54,614 nucleotides of DNA. Source: Litoreibacter roseus (GTDB lineage Bacteria; Pseudomonadota; Alphaproteobacteria; Rhodobacterales; Rhodobacteraceae). The position numbers and the translations under genes were made by a program. How positions within the stretch are numbered: the stretch's first letter is position 1; each line of letters opens with the position of its first letter. Positions 18,001-25,938 of this stretch are shown here, in pieces. Below the pieces are notes generated by a model. The model had not been told where the DNA came from and did no database searches. It saw only the letters and a list, made by a program, of their open reading frames with translations. Location: assembly GCF_009811795.1 (NCBI RefSeq), contig NZ_BLJE01000009.1, positions 1 to 54,614 on the forward strand, given 5' to 3'.

Positions 18001-18390
18001 CTACCAGTCGCGTGCCATCATGATGGTCAGCACGCGCATGGTCGTTGCGAGATTGTCCGGTGCTTCCGCGCCGAAGCGGAAATCGCTATCGGCCTCATAC
18101 AAGTCGATCTTCCAGAACACGGTCTCGCCACGGATCGTCACCGATCCGAAATCGTGCCAGCCAGACGGATCGTTCTCCGGCTCGAACGTGTTGAAGGAAC
18201 CCACAGCTTGCACGGCCTCGGAGACAAACCCGTCGCCGGCTTCGCACATGGATTGCGTGACAACCATCCGGCCCTGGATCGGCTCATTGGGCGTCTCACC
18301 GAGGCAGGCAAATCTGCGGAAGCTGTCGTTCTGAACAGCGATGACGGTCGGATCTGGGCGCTGTGGCGCAATGCAGGTGGAAGAGCTCAT
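18001..18390 (-). CDS. DUF3768 protein
   Basis: 129 residues with the DUF3768 pattern: QNDSFRRF at the start, FNTFEPENDPSGWHDFG in the middle and VFWKIDLYEADSDF followed by RVLTIMMARDW at the end. The family is small, plasmid-associated in alphaproteobacteria, and without known function. AAAGGAC precedes the ATG. Confidence 0.85.
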   Translation of the reverse strand: MSSSTCIAPQRPDPTVIAVQNDSFRRFACLGETPNEPIQGRMVVTQSMCEAGDGFVSEAVQAVGSFNTFEPENDPSGWHDFGSVTIRGETVFWKIDLYEADSDFRFGAEAPDNLATTMRVLTIMMARDW

Positions 18391-18466
18391 GGGTCAGTCC
18401 TTTCGGGAGATGTTGAAACCACCCGACCCAAAGCCCGCTTTTTCTTTTCATGGGAGCATCGCGGGA

Positions 18467-18679
18467 TCACAGGTCGAAGGGTGACTTCTGCCGCCAGTCC
18501 GGATTAGGCACGCGCTCGATCCAACCGCCGCGCTCTTCAACCGCCTCAACGGCGGCGGACAGCGGGTAGGACCCTTCCGACCGGCTCCACCAATAGGCCC
18601 CGCGACGGAAGCTGATGATTGTGCGCGTACCATCTGGCCAGCACGCGACGCGCAAGGTTTTCGGTTCTTGTCGGCTCAC
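18467..18679 (-). CDS. Small hypothetical plasmid protein
   Basis: 70 residues starting at a GTG with AAAGGAGTGA upstream, which is why I accept it despite its size. It is basic and aromatic (LRVACWPDGTRTIISFRRGAYWW), with no recognised domain. It lies between ArdC and DUF3768 on the same strand and is probably co-transcribed with ArdC (22-nt gap). Confidence 0.55.
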   Translation of the reverse strand: MSRQEPKTLRVACWPDGTRTIISFRRGAYWWSRSEGSYPLSAAVEAVEERGGWIERVPNPDWRQKSPFDL

Positions 18680-18701
18680 GGCTCACTCCTTTCCCCTACG
18701 A

Positions 18702-19634
18702 TCACGCAGCTTCATCAGCCGCAGCGCTGCGACCGGCTTTCGAAGCTGCGATGAGCCAATCGCAAGCACGCTGTGCATCCGCGGCGTGTTTGAAGATCGC
18801 CGTCTTGTCTGAGCGCAGGACGCGGAGCCAATTGTCGAGATAGGCGGCACTCATCTCCAGCGTATGCGCCGAGAACCCAAGCTCCTGCCCAAGAAAACAC
18901 GAGGCGAGTTCGGCGACGATCTCTTCCCGCGCGTAAGCGGTATTGCCAAACCGTGCATCGCCATAGGATCGGTTGAGCCGATGCCGCGCCTTCGTGGCAT
19001 GGGCGAGCTCGTGCGCCCAAACGCCATAGAAGGATCGCGGATCCTCGAAGAGTGTGATGTCGGGCATGTAGACCTTGTCGACGGCGGCCATGTAGTAAGC
19101 CTCCCGCCCAGTGAAGCTCGTCACGATATCGATCGCGTCGAAGAAATCCTGCATGTGCGGGATCGGTTCATGCTGCGGATGATCCGGTTCCGGCGCGGGG
19201 TCGGGATGAAAGCTGTCCGGCAGGCCTTCGATCTGGTCCGCATTGAACACGCGGTAAGCCTTCTGAAACCGGAAGCCGCCCGAGGCGGTCTCTTCGGTTT
19301 GCTCATCGCTGTCTGGTCCGCTCTCGCGAGACCGCGCCTGGCCGTAGTAGACGACGACGGAGGATTTCTCACCCTTGCGGACCTTGGCTTCGAGCGCGTT
19401 GGCCTGTCGGATCGTCATCCAGAACGGGGATGCGTAACCTGCGAGCTGAGTGCGCATGGTCAGCAGGAAATTATTGATGCCTTGATAGGGCTCGCCGGTG
19501 TGGCGGAGTGGGCGTGTGCTGGCGCCGGCCGTCCACGGCTTGCGCCAGGGCAAAACGCCGCGTTCGATGACACGGATCAGCTCTTTGGTGATGACCTCCG
19601 AGGCATCGAATTTGGACGTGCGGGATCGGGCCAT
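18702..19634 (-). CDS. ardC: ArdC-like antirestriction protein (zinc-protease fold)
   Basis: 310 residues. The N-terminal ArdC ssDNA-binding domain (about 10-135) has the expected LPWRKPW, NNFLLTM and YASPFWMTIRQANALEAKVRKGEK segments. A C-terminal metallopeptidase-like domain carries HELAH (208-212) and a downstream EEIVAELAS segment giving the third zinc ligand. ArdC of this type protects single-stranded plasmid DNA from host restriction as it enters a recipient. This fits its place in a probable leading region. AAGGAAG precedes the ATG. Confidence 0.9.
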   Translation of the reverse strand: MARSRTSKFDASEVITKELIRVIERGVLPWRKPWTAGASTRPLRHTGEPYQGINNFLLTMRTQLAGYASPFWMTIRQANALEAKVRKGEKSSVVVYYGQARSRESGPDSDEQTEETASGGFRFQKAYRVFNADQIEGLPDSFHPDPAPEPDHPQHEPIPHMQDFFDAIDIVTSFTGREAYYMAAVDKVYMPDITLFEDPRSFYGVWAHELAHATKARHRLNRSYGDARFGNTAYAREEIVAELASCFLGQELGFSAHTLEMSAAYLDNWLRVLRSDKTAIFKHAADAQRACDWLIAASKAGRSAAADEAA

Positions 19635-19675
19635 GACTGGCTTCCTTTCGAGAAAGAGTGAGACGTTGAGAAGGG

Positions 19676-20146
19676 TTAGAGATCGCGCTGATTGCGCGGG
19701 TCATTCGTGATCAGCGCGCCAAGCGGCTCGATCAGGTTTAGATACGTGGCGAGAGGAACGCGGGTCAGGCTGTGACCTGAGGCGTCTTCGTCGGATGGCC
19801 CACGCACAACGCATGGGAGCTTCGCCAAGGCGATGACATCGGAAACCGCCCGAATGTCGATGAACGGCGTGCCAAGGGCGATTGCCAAAGCTGCGAGCGG
19901 AAAACGCTCAACGGGCGCGTAGGTCGACACCGTTGTCCAGCCGAGGTGGATAAACGTGCCGCCCGCGCCACAAACGATATGCGCATTCGGCAAAGTCTTA
20001 GCGAGGCGGAGATAGCCGAGGTCGCGGCGGATGGTTTCGCGTTCGAGGCTGCGCGCGAGATCAACTTGACCGGTACGCCGCAGCTCTTTGCGCCGCCACC
20101 ACGAGGCGGCGGTTGCGCGCAACACGCGCAGAATTCCTGTTTGCAT
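19676..20146 (-). CDS. Hypothetical protein with nucleoside-like Rossmann features
   Basis: 156 residues. The N-terminus is basic (WWRRKELRRTGQVDLARSLERETIRRDLGYLRLAKTL by pieces), followed by AHIVCGAGGTFIHLGW and PLAALAIALGTPFIDIRAVSDVIAL. I do not recognise a family, and the ribosome-binding site is weak. The gene is the last (most upstream) of the minus-strand backbone block; the accessory region begins about 220 bp further right. Confidence 0.45.
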   Translation of the reverse strand: MQTGILRVLRATAASWWRRKELRRTGQVDLARSLERETIRRDLGYLRLAKTLPNAHIVCGAGGTFIHLGWTTVSTYAPVERFPLAALAIALGTPFIDIRAVSDVIALAKLPCVVRGPSDEDASGHSLTRVPLATYLNLIEPLGALITNDPRNQRDL

Positions 20147-20334
20147 GAGTAAGGTCTCAGTCTGAAATGTCAGACCGGAACTCGGCCCGGACCCGTCAGA
20201 AAGACCCCCTAAGGCCCTCGTCCGTCAGTCCCAAAATAGGAAGAAAACTCTCACTTTTGTGGCTGAGTACCCTGCGTTCGCTAGGGTTTGCCGTCCCTAA
20301 GATCCATACCACCTACCAGGTCCGTTTCGCGGGC

Positions 20335-20346
20335 GGCACATGTGCC
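20335..20346. repeat. 12-bp perfect palindrome beside recombination site 1
   Basis: GGCACATGTGCC, 17 nt to the left of the dif-like site at 20364. It may be an accessory-factor or operator site for the gene that follows. The right-hand copy of the site also has a hairpin next to it. Confidence 0.5.
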
Positions 20347-20363
20347 AGCGGTACAAATATCAA

Positions 20364-20384
20364 GTAACGATAACCGAGAATTAT
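20364..20384 (-). repeat. dif-like recombination site 1 (inverted copy)
   Basis: On the minus strand this reads ATAA, a 7-nt spacer TTCTCGG, then TTATCGTTAC. That is the ATAA-spacer-TTAT plan of Xer-type tyrosine-recombinase sites. It is a perfect 21-bp inverted copy of the sequence at 23000-23020. The ATG of the ATP-grasp gene overlaps its end, so the site doubles as that gene's leader. Confidence 0.75.
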
Positions 20385-21465
20385 GCGTGCTTCTTCAGAG
20401 GCTCAAAACCCTGATTTCACTGATCTTCCAATCCTTTTGGTGACAGCTGGAACCAGCAGCGCTCAATGGGAACGCCTCTACAAATGGCGACATCCCCCCG
20501 ACACTGTGATGATCTACACGCAAGCCTGCCAGGCTGTTTCAAATAGAGTTCACGTTGTCCCTTTGGACCAGTTCGTGGAATCCCAATTTCACAGCAATTT
20601 TCATGACGAGCCTGGATTGGTGGTTGATATCGTTGGAGGCCTGTTCGACGTCGAACTGATAGGATTGCCTTCCACTGTTGCTCGAAGCTTGGGCATGCCG
20701 TGCTTTCCAGCAGGGACTAAAAACTACGTCACTACACATGACAAGCTCTTGGGAAAACATCTCGCTCAGTCCGTCGGTTTGAATGTGCCGCGAACGATCA
20801 GCGGAGATGAATTGGACTGGTACGATGGAGCTGTGATTCAAAAGCCGATTTGCGGTGGCGATAGCGTCGGCATAAGTCGGATTGAGCAATGGCGGAAGGG
20901 GAAGCGACCACCGGTCGGCAGCTTCGTTGAAGAGTTTCAAGAAGGACAGGATGCCACCTTTCACGTGATCCGTAACGCTGACATCAAGACCTACTCCGTC
21001 ATAGATCATATCGTAACTAAAGGTGCGCCCAGCCAGTGGTTTGATGCAGCAATGAAAGGGGATGCAAACAGGCTTTACTCAGTCAGTCGAGAGCCAGCCC
21101 AAAGGTTCCGCTATGAAGGCTGCATAAGCGACGAGTTGGCAACTTCATTCAATGATCTGATGGCTCTGGCAGGATATCCCTTCGTTGGCCGCATCGATGT
21201 AAGACAGCTCAAAATGGAGGGAATTATCGGAATAAAGGATGCAAAGTTCCTCGAGTTGAACGTCGCTCCTACGATCTCAAATGCAAACACCTGGTACGAC
21301 GGTATAGCGGAAACATACGGAGATCAGGAAGCCTTCGCTGCGGTTCGAGATTTGCCAGTTCATCCGGCGGCAAAGTCGCTCGCTCTGATGCTCAAAAAAT
21401 TCTACGCCCAGTCCTTATCGATGCAGGGGAATAGACCTGTCCGTGATGAGAACCGACCAAACTGA
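20383..21465 (+). CDS. ATP-grasp ligase-like protein of unknown substrate
   Basis: 360 residues. It looks like a D-Ala-D-Ala-ligase-type ATP-grasp enzyme, which joins a carboxylate to an amine or thiol via an acyl phosphate. An N-terminal Rossmann unit starts LPILLVTAGTSS. The ATP-binding segment is VIQKPICGGDSVGI (151-164, with K154 and the Gly loop), then FVEEFQEGQD (181-190), a GRIDVR strand (269-274) and the metal-binding end KFLELNVAPT (288-297; E291, N293). A peptide, cofactor or small-molecule ligase role is inferred. Its start overlaps recombination site 1, and its 3' end overlaps the convergent neighbour by 64 nt. The partner gene and repeat geometry suggest both belong to one mobile or invertible cassette. 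Confidence 0.75.
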   Translation: MRASSEAQNPDFTDLPILLVTAGTSSAQWERLYKWRHPPDTVMIYTQACQAVSNRVHVVPLDQFVESQFHSNFHDEPGLVVDIVGGLFDVELIGLPSTVARSLGMPCFPAGTKNYVTTHDKLLGKHLAQSVGLNVPRTISGDELDWYDGAVIQKPICGGDSVGISRIEQWRKGKRPPVGSFVEEFQEGQDATFHVIRNADIKTYSVIDHIVTKGAPSQWFDAAMKGDANRLYSVSREPAQRFRYEGCISDELATSFNDLMALAGYPFVGRIDVRQLKMEGIIGIKDAKFLELNVAPTISNANTWYDGIAETYGDQEAFAAVRDLPVHPAAKSLALMLKKFYAQSLSMQGNRPVRDENRPN

Positions 21466-22997
21466 CCTGCCAGTGTGCCGCCGACAAGATAGTGTGCGTA
21501 TCGACTTCGTATCAAAAAGTTCCGGAGCTTTGCCTCATCGCCCCAGGCGTCAAAACCGGCAAGGAAACTATTATCTTCGATCACGCTCCAGACGAGTTCC
21601 TTGAGCTCTGGAGACGTTGCAACTGTTAGCAGGTTCGAAGCAATACGAACCCGATGATACTCCCAGTTGTCTGGGAACGGGAAAAACCGCACATCTTCGC
21701 ATAATGCCCTGAAATCTTGCTCGTCGATGCTGCCCGCATAGTTTTTCTTGGCACACATTAGGTTCATTCGAATATTGAAGCCGTCTATCGGTAGTGAGCG
21801 TTCCAAAGTCGCCTGTTCGAGCAGGGAAACGGCCCGTTTCTTGTGGCCCTTGATCATCGCCGCCACAGCGGCCGCACTCGCCATCATCCCGATGTTTGAG
21901 TAGGACGGAAAGATCTCTTTGGTTTGAAGGAAGTCTGCCTCAAACCGACCAGGATCGACAGGCGATGTTGAGCTGATGAGCGCGGTCGTGTTGCGATTGA
22001 GTGTTGCCGCGAGCCTCGAAGGCGTCAACAAGAGATAGTCTTCTGAGTTTTCCGGGATCAGATGGAAACGCTCCACGCTGTCGTTCAAAGCAGCCAGTGC
22101 TTCGGCGCCAACGCCGAGCGTTTGATTTGCAAACCTTTGGCAATGCGCGATGAGTGGAGAGCTATCAAGCTGTCTCGCCAAAAAAAGCGCCTGTTGGGCA
22201 TCACCACTTGCCCCGTCAGCGAAAAAAGCTCTGTCCAGCAAGAGCTGTATGTAGAGCGTCATCCAGAACGCTTTGTTTCGCTGCTCAGCATCTTCCAGAC
22301 GCAGCGCGACCTTTGCGATCGTATCTTCTATGATCTGCTCAGCTTCACCGGGTACATCCAATAGCTTTGCGCTCTTGGCCGCGGCCCAACCCAATAGGAT
22401 CGAATGATCTCCATCCAGATAGCGATTGAGGTTTGGAAGATGATTGCCATTCAAGACGAAAGAGAGGATTTCTTCGTCGTTCGATTTGGAGCTGTCAAGT
22501 TTGACTGATCGAGTTTCTTTGCCGAAGTCTTGTGTCACCTCCACCAACGATGAAACCTTGCTCAAGAGTTCGAGCAGCTGAGGACGATCATGATAACTAA
22601 TGAGCAGCTTCGGACGTGCGGTATTGCCGATTGACAGAAAGTTACCCAAGAACTCAGAAATTGTATCCGAACCTATCTTGTTCTGCTGAAGCAGGACCTG
22701 ATCCGGTGAGTACAAATCTCCAGCGATCGGTGAACTGAAGATTGGAAAATGCGTCGGCGCAGTTCCCGCGTTTGCAGCAAAATAGGAGGCGGCAACGGCC
22801 ACAGCAGTGTCTAGAGCACTGCGAAATTTTTCGAGTTTGCGATTTGACTTAATCGACGAATTGATCTCGGAGAGCTGGCCATCATCCCTGATGTGCCATG
22901 CACTTTGCTCCGAGTCTTTCCTGAGCCTGGGACCTTCTTCCGAAAAAATCTCGATGCGTACCGGCGAAAATAGGGGCTCTGCCTGACGCATTAGCAT
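21402..22997 (-). CDS. Unknown helical-repeat protein, partner of the ATP-grasp gene
   Basis: 531 residues from the ATG at 22997 (MLMRQAEPLF). The frame extends 15 codons further, but those run through recombination site 2, so the shorter start is preferred. The middle and C-terminal parts (about 230-500) are a series of amphipathic helices with alanine and leucine spacing like TPR or Sel1-type repeats, for example LLGWAAAKSAKLLD, KAFWMTLYIQLLLDRAFF and IGMMASAAAVAAMIKGHKKRAVSLLEQA. I recognise no named family. It converges on the ATP-grasp gene and overlaps its end by 64 nt, and both genes begin at the same 21-bp repeat. A joint function, or alternative expression by inversion, is an inference from this layout. 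Confidence 0.65.
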   Translation of the reverse strand: MLMRQAEPLFSPVRIEIFSEEGPRLRKDSEQSAWHIRDDGQLSEINSSIKSNRKLEKFRSALDTAVAVAASYFAANAGTAPTHFPIFSSPIAGDLYSPDQVLLQQNKIGSDTISEFLGNFLSIGNTARPKLLISYHDRPQLLELLSKVSSLVEVTQDFGKETRSVKLDSSKSNDEEILSFVLNGNHLPNLNRYLDGDHSILLGWAAAKSAKLLDVPGEAEQIIEDTIAKVALRLEDAEQRNKAFWMTLYIQLLLDRAFFADGASGDAQQALFLARQLDSSPLIAHCQRFANQTLGVGAEALAALNDSVERFHLIPENSEDYLLLTPSRLAATLNRNTTALISSTSPVDPGRFEADFLQTKEIFPSYSNIGMMASAAAVAAMIKGHKKRAVSLLEQATLERSLPIDGFNIRMNLMCAKKNYAGSIDEQDFRALCEDVRFFPFPDNWEYHRVRIASNLLTVATSPELKELVWSVIEDNSFLAGFDAWGDEAKLRNFLIRSRYAHYLVGGTLAGQFGRFSSRTGLFPCIDKDWA

Positions 22998-22999
22998 GG

Positions 23000-23020
23000 A
23001 TAATTCTCGGTTATCGTTAC
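23000..23020 (+). repeat. dif-like recombination site 2
   Basis: ATAA, spacer TTCTCGG, TTATCGTTAC: identical over 21 bp to site 1 but inverted relative to it. The left arm GCATGGATAA and the reverse complement of the right arm, GTAACGATAA, agree at 7 of 10 positions. It lies 203 nt from the start of tyrosine recombinase 1. Confidence 0.75.
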
Positions 23021-23043
23021 AGTGGCCAGATACCTTGGCCACT
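23021..23043. repeat. Perfect hairpin touching recombination site 2
   Basis: AGTGGCCA and TGGCCACT, an 8-bp perfect inverted repeat with a 7-nt loop, abut site 2 directly. It could be an accessory binding site for recombination, an operator, or a folded single-strand structure. Confidence 0.6.
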
Positions 23044-23222
23044 TAGGTGAAAATCCTTCTTCACTCTACAGTTGCGATGGCCGTGAGTCATCATGCTTTT
23101 CGGACTCCGCGAAGTCGCACCCCACTGTTGCCAAAGCAAATTTGCTCGATTCCTCTGCTGTCTTGAAGGGGTTTGAAGTCGTCGGAAGCAGATGACGGCC
23201 CCGGAACTGCAAGTGAGGGAAT

Positions 23223-24164
23223 ATGACCGCAATACGGATCGATGATTTTGAGACCTACTGTCGCGAACAACTTGGGCTAAGCAGGCATAGCCTTCGAGCC
23301 TATCGGCAAGATCTATCCGCATTCGAAAAGTTCAAAGGGAAGGCGAAGTTGAACGATCCACCCTCGGCAGCTGACATTATCAGCTTTCAGAAGGACCTCC
23401 GAGAGGAACAAGGAGCGAGCCCGGCAACGATCAGGCGGCGATTGGTGACGCTAAGGTCCTACTACAGCTGGCTTAGGGAAAATGACGCCAACTTTCCATC
23501 ACCCTTCGAAGGTCTACGACTGGACATGAGGGTTCCCAAACGCCTCCCCCGTCCAGTCGACCGTCCCACACTCGGTGCCGTATTCAGGTCGGCCCAGCAC
23601 ATCGTGCAACTCAACCCCAGCGATGAGCTGTCCGTGCCGAGGGATATTCCAGCTGCGATGATCACTGGTTTGATAACGAGGCTGCTCATAGTGACCGGCC
23701 TACGTATTGGAGAGCTGACTTCGCTCCGTGTGAGTGACGTAACCGGCGCCGCGACGCAAATCCGTGTCCGAGGAAAGGGTGACCGAGAACGCACCGTATA
23801 TGTTGCCAATGATCGCCTCCAAACTGACTTCAGACGCTTCTGGGAAGATCGCTGCGACACGGCCGGATCGCAGGCATGGCTGTTCACTAACACGATGGGA
23901 GATCGCCTTACACCTCAGGCGTTTCGAAAGAGGTTAAGAACGCTCTCCAAATCACTGAGAATAGAACCCCATCTTACCCCGCACCGATTTCGGCACTCGG
24001 CAGCAACTCTACTCATTGAGGAAGGCGTTGATATAAGACTGGTCCAACGCTTGCTAGGACACGCCAGCATTGCGACAACGGAGATCTACACCAGGGTCTC
24101 GGACAACTCACTCAGCTCGGCGGTGTCCGCTGCCGACACCTTGGCCAAGGTCGACGCCTACTGA
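23223..24164 (+). CDS. Tyrosine recombinase 1 (XerC/D-type)
   Basis: 313 residues. It has an N-terminal SAM-like core-binding domain (about 5-90) and a C-terminal catalytic domain with all active-site residues: R161 (TGLRIGEL), K185 (VRGKGD), H254 and R257 (HRFRHS), H280 (LLGHA) and nucleophile Y289 (TEIYTRV). It is the size of XerC/XerD and aligns without gaps over most of its length to the second recombinase at 32334, about half the residues being identical. The ATG follows GAGGGA. Its closeness to site 2 suggests that the TTATCGTTAC sites are its substrates (inference). Confidence 0.92.
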   Translation: MTAIRIDDFETYCREQLGLSRHSLRAYRQDLSAFEKFKGKAKLNDPPSAADIISFQKDLREEQGASPATIRRRLVTLRSYYSWLRENDANFPSPFEGLRLDMRVPKRLPRPVDRPTLGAVFRSAQHIVQLNPSDELSVPRDIPAAMITGLITRLLIVTGLRIGELTSLRVSDVTGAATQIRVRGKGDRERTVYVANDRLQTDFRRFWEDRCDTAGSQAWLFTNTMGDRLTPQAFRKRLRTLSKSLRIEPHLTPHRFRHSAATLLIEEGVDIRLVQRLLGHASIATTEIYTRVSDNSLSSAVSAADTLAKVDAY

Positions 24165-24376
24165 AAAGCCCTTCTGCTTTCCATTTCGGCCCAAGTTTTA
24201 AGTTCAACCGCCGCTTTTTCTCGGGCCGAAAACGGAGAGTTGGCGCTGTTTACCACCCAGTGCGCAGTCCAGACTTCATTTGGCAAGCCTCGCAAACCGG
24301 TCTCGAAGAGTACGCGTGGCTTGCCAATCAAAATTGAGGAAACGTGCTTTTCCCCTACATCAAGGTCTTGAAGCAA
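24158..24376 (-). pseudogene. Possible remnant of an unknown gene
   Basis: An open frame of 72 residues (82 if read from the preceding stop), with protein-like composition (DVGEKHVSSILIGKPRVLFE, then VELKTWAEMESRRAF), overlaps the recombinase stop by 7 bp in convergent orientation. It has only a TTG start and no ribosome-binding site. It may be the C-terminal end of a gene broken when the cassette was assembled, or chance. Confidence 0.3.
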
Positions 24377-24439
24377 TAACTTCGGTAGAAGATCACAGGT
24401 ATTGAACTAAGACCTCTTGGCATCTCTTTCCGATGGCTA

Positions 24440-24925
24440 TCACTCAGTTGATGGTTCTTTGCCTTCAGACTCGTACAAACCAATAGTATCAGCCACACTC
24501 CGTACGGTATCGCGAATGAACTCTGACTGGTACAAGGCAAATGTAGCGATCGCTGCGGCCAAAAATGCGCCCAATACGCTCTGAATCACTCCTACAGAAA
24601 ATGGCCAGAATCCGCGCAGCTTAGATACCTTAGTGTCGATGTTCGAAAGGTCTTGTCTTGTGTGAGTATCCAGGACTTGATCTACAGCAGGAGCGATTTC
24701 ACTCAGATACTCTTCTTGGGCGCTGGTAAAAGTTCCATGTATCGTGTTGTTTGTGGTCCCTGCTACAATTCTATCAAGTTGATCAGGTGTTTTTCCCCAA
24801 GCATCCTGATCGTCCATGAAAGCCACGAGTACATGTGATGCTTTTGCATTGTTGTTGCCGCACCGCTCGTTGATGTCCTGCCGCAGATCGTCAAACGTGC
24901 GGAGCCCTTGTGCCCCGTTTACCAC
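24440..24925 (-). CDS. Small protein with one C-terminal transmembrane helix
   Basis: 161 residues from a GTG. The N-terminal ~100 residues are soluble and polar (FDDLRQDINERCGNNNAKAS, VAFMDDQDAWGKTPDQLDRI). A single strong membrane helix follows at about 112-132 (VGVIQSVLGAFLAAAIATF), then a short charged tail. This layout, a soluble sensor with a membrane anchor, occurs in small membrane effectors of defence systems, but no family is recognised. It follows the next gene by 38 nt and probably shares its promoter. Confidence 0.5.
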   Translation of the reverse strand: MVNGAQGLRTFDDLRQDINERCGNNNAKASHVLVAFMDDQDAWGKTPDQLDRIVAGTTNNTIHGTFTSAQEEYLSEIAPAVDQVLDTHTRQDLSNIDTKVSKLRGFWPFSVGVIQSVLGAFLAAAIATFALYQSEFIRDTVRSVADTIGLYESEGKEPSTE

Positions 24926-24963
24926 TCTCTATACCCCTGTGTAGATCGTTCCTTGTGAGGCGT

Positions 24964-25380
24964 TTAAGCCGCCTCTGTTCCCGCCTTCTTGTACGCACGC
25001 GAGTTTTTCTCAGCAGCAGTTTTCCTCATTTCCAGCTCTACAGCGATAGGAAGAGGGATATCTGATGTAAAATATGATATATTCTCCATGATAGCAGAAA
25101 ACTTCTTTAAAACGCGCAGAATTGCTTCCCGTCTTCTTTCGGGCAACTCACTGTACAGCTTTTCTTTCGAAATAACGATGGCGTTTTTTATGATTTGGTT
25201 GTGAACATCAACACCTACGACATCGTCTCTGATGCAGTCACATGCTGCCAAGTTTGCCAAAAGCTCGTACTTCTGGGACCCTTCAGTCGCAAGGATTGCA
25301 TCGCGATCAATAGCGATAAACTGGTTGTCGTGCGCCCTGGTCTTGTGACCAAGTATGCTTGAAAAATTTTCGAACATCAT
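24964..25380 (-). CDS. Hypothetical cytoplasmic protein, partner of the membrane protein
   Basis: 138 residues from the ATG at 25380; a TTG at 25416 and an ATG at 25377 are alternatives, none with a clear ribosome-binding site. It is helical and charged (CIRDDVVGVDVHNQIIKNAIV, KLYSELPERRREAILRVLKKF, broken here into pieces under 21 residues) with a basic C-terminus. No domain recognised. The base composition is lower in GC than the plasmid backbone, consistent with acquisition. It is the first gene of a two-gene unit with the membrane protein. Confidence 0.5.
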   Translation of the reverse strand: MMFENFSSILGHKTRAHDNQFIAIDRDAILATEGSQKYELLANLAACDCIRDDVVGVDVHNQIIKNAIVISKEKLYSELPERRREAILRVLKKFSAIMENISYFTSDIPLPIAVELEMRKTAAEKNSRAYKKAGTEAA

Positions 25381-25938
25381 GCTTGAACGAACACTAAGGC
25401 TGCTCACCAATGACAAAGAGTGCCCAACATCGCGTCAAGCACAATTTTGGTTGATCATCTGATAGGCAGAGTGTATGTCATGAGGGTCATGTTGATCGGC
25501 GAGATCTTGACAATTTCGCGCTCTCGACATTCTGGCGGGTGTCGGGAGCGCTCTCATGCTGTACACTTACTAGCGTTTCATGGCTCCTCAAACTAGTGGT
25601 CCGTACCCAAAAAAAAGAGCTCCCAAAACATAGGAGCACTTTCAACAGTGGATATGAAGTGTTTATATAGGATTACCATAGTATCCGCACCGCACTTCAG
25701 ACCGTTGCATTTCGTTAGTTGCGACGCACGTTCTTCCGAAGAAATCGCGCGCTACAGCACTCTCTTCACTTAAACTAATGGCTCTACTCCGAATCCGCAA
25801 AAAAAATTTGCGAACGCAGATCGACTCTGCAAGTCCTCTTCGGAAGAAGATTTGCAATCTATCAACTTTCTTCGTAAACAGGCCTTCATACGGCAGAAAT
25901 GTGACCCAAAGAAAAAGAAACACGAAGTACACCATTGT
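25381..25938. other. AT-rich noncoding region with a minus-strand terminator
   Basis: No convincing gene. Both flanking genes point away from this gap, so it should contain two divergent promoters. A hairpin with eight T residues on the minus strand (25609-25637) sits inside it, which no annotated gene explains. Confidence 0.4.
25609..25637 (-). terminator. Orphan intrinsic terminator
   Basis: On the minus strand GCTCC and GGAGC (9-nt loop) are followed by TC and then eight T residues. No accepted minus-strand gene ends just before it. It could end a small RNA transcribed from about 25650-25950, or a weak ORF at 25663-25965. Confidence 0.6.

Noticed and set aside
16932-18023. 363-residue plus-strand open frame
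   Set aside because: It is antisense to the ParB-like gene, whose protein has clear domains and a ribosome-binding site. The reading is a by-product of GC-rich codon use.
8440-18440. Recurring short motif AAAG-x-GGGC-CTTT near several backbone gene starts (about 8455, 9432, 17940, 18428)
   Set aside because: On close reading these are different short hairpins or terminator-like elements that share a C/T-rich loop; similarity is too weak to call a common regulatory site.
20167-20367. 66-residue plus-strand open frame ending inside recombination site 1
   Set aside because: No ribosome-binding site and no protein-like features; it only reads through the spacer left of the cassette.
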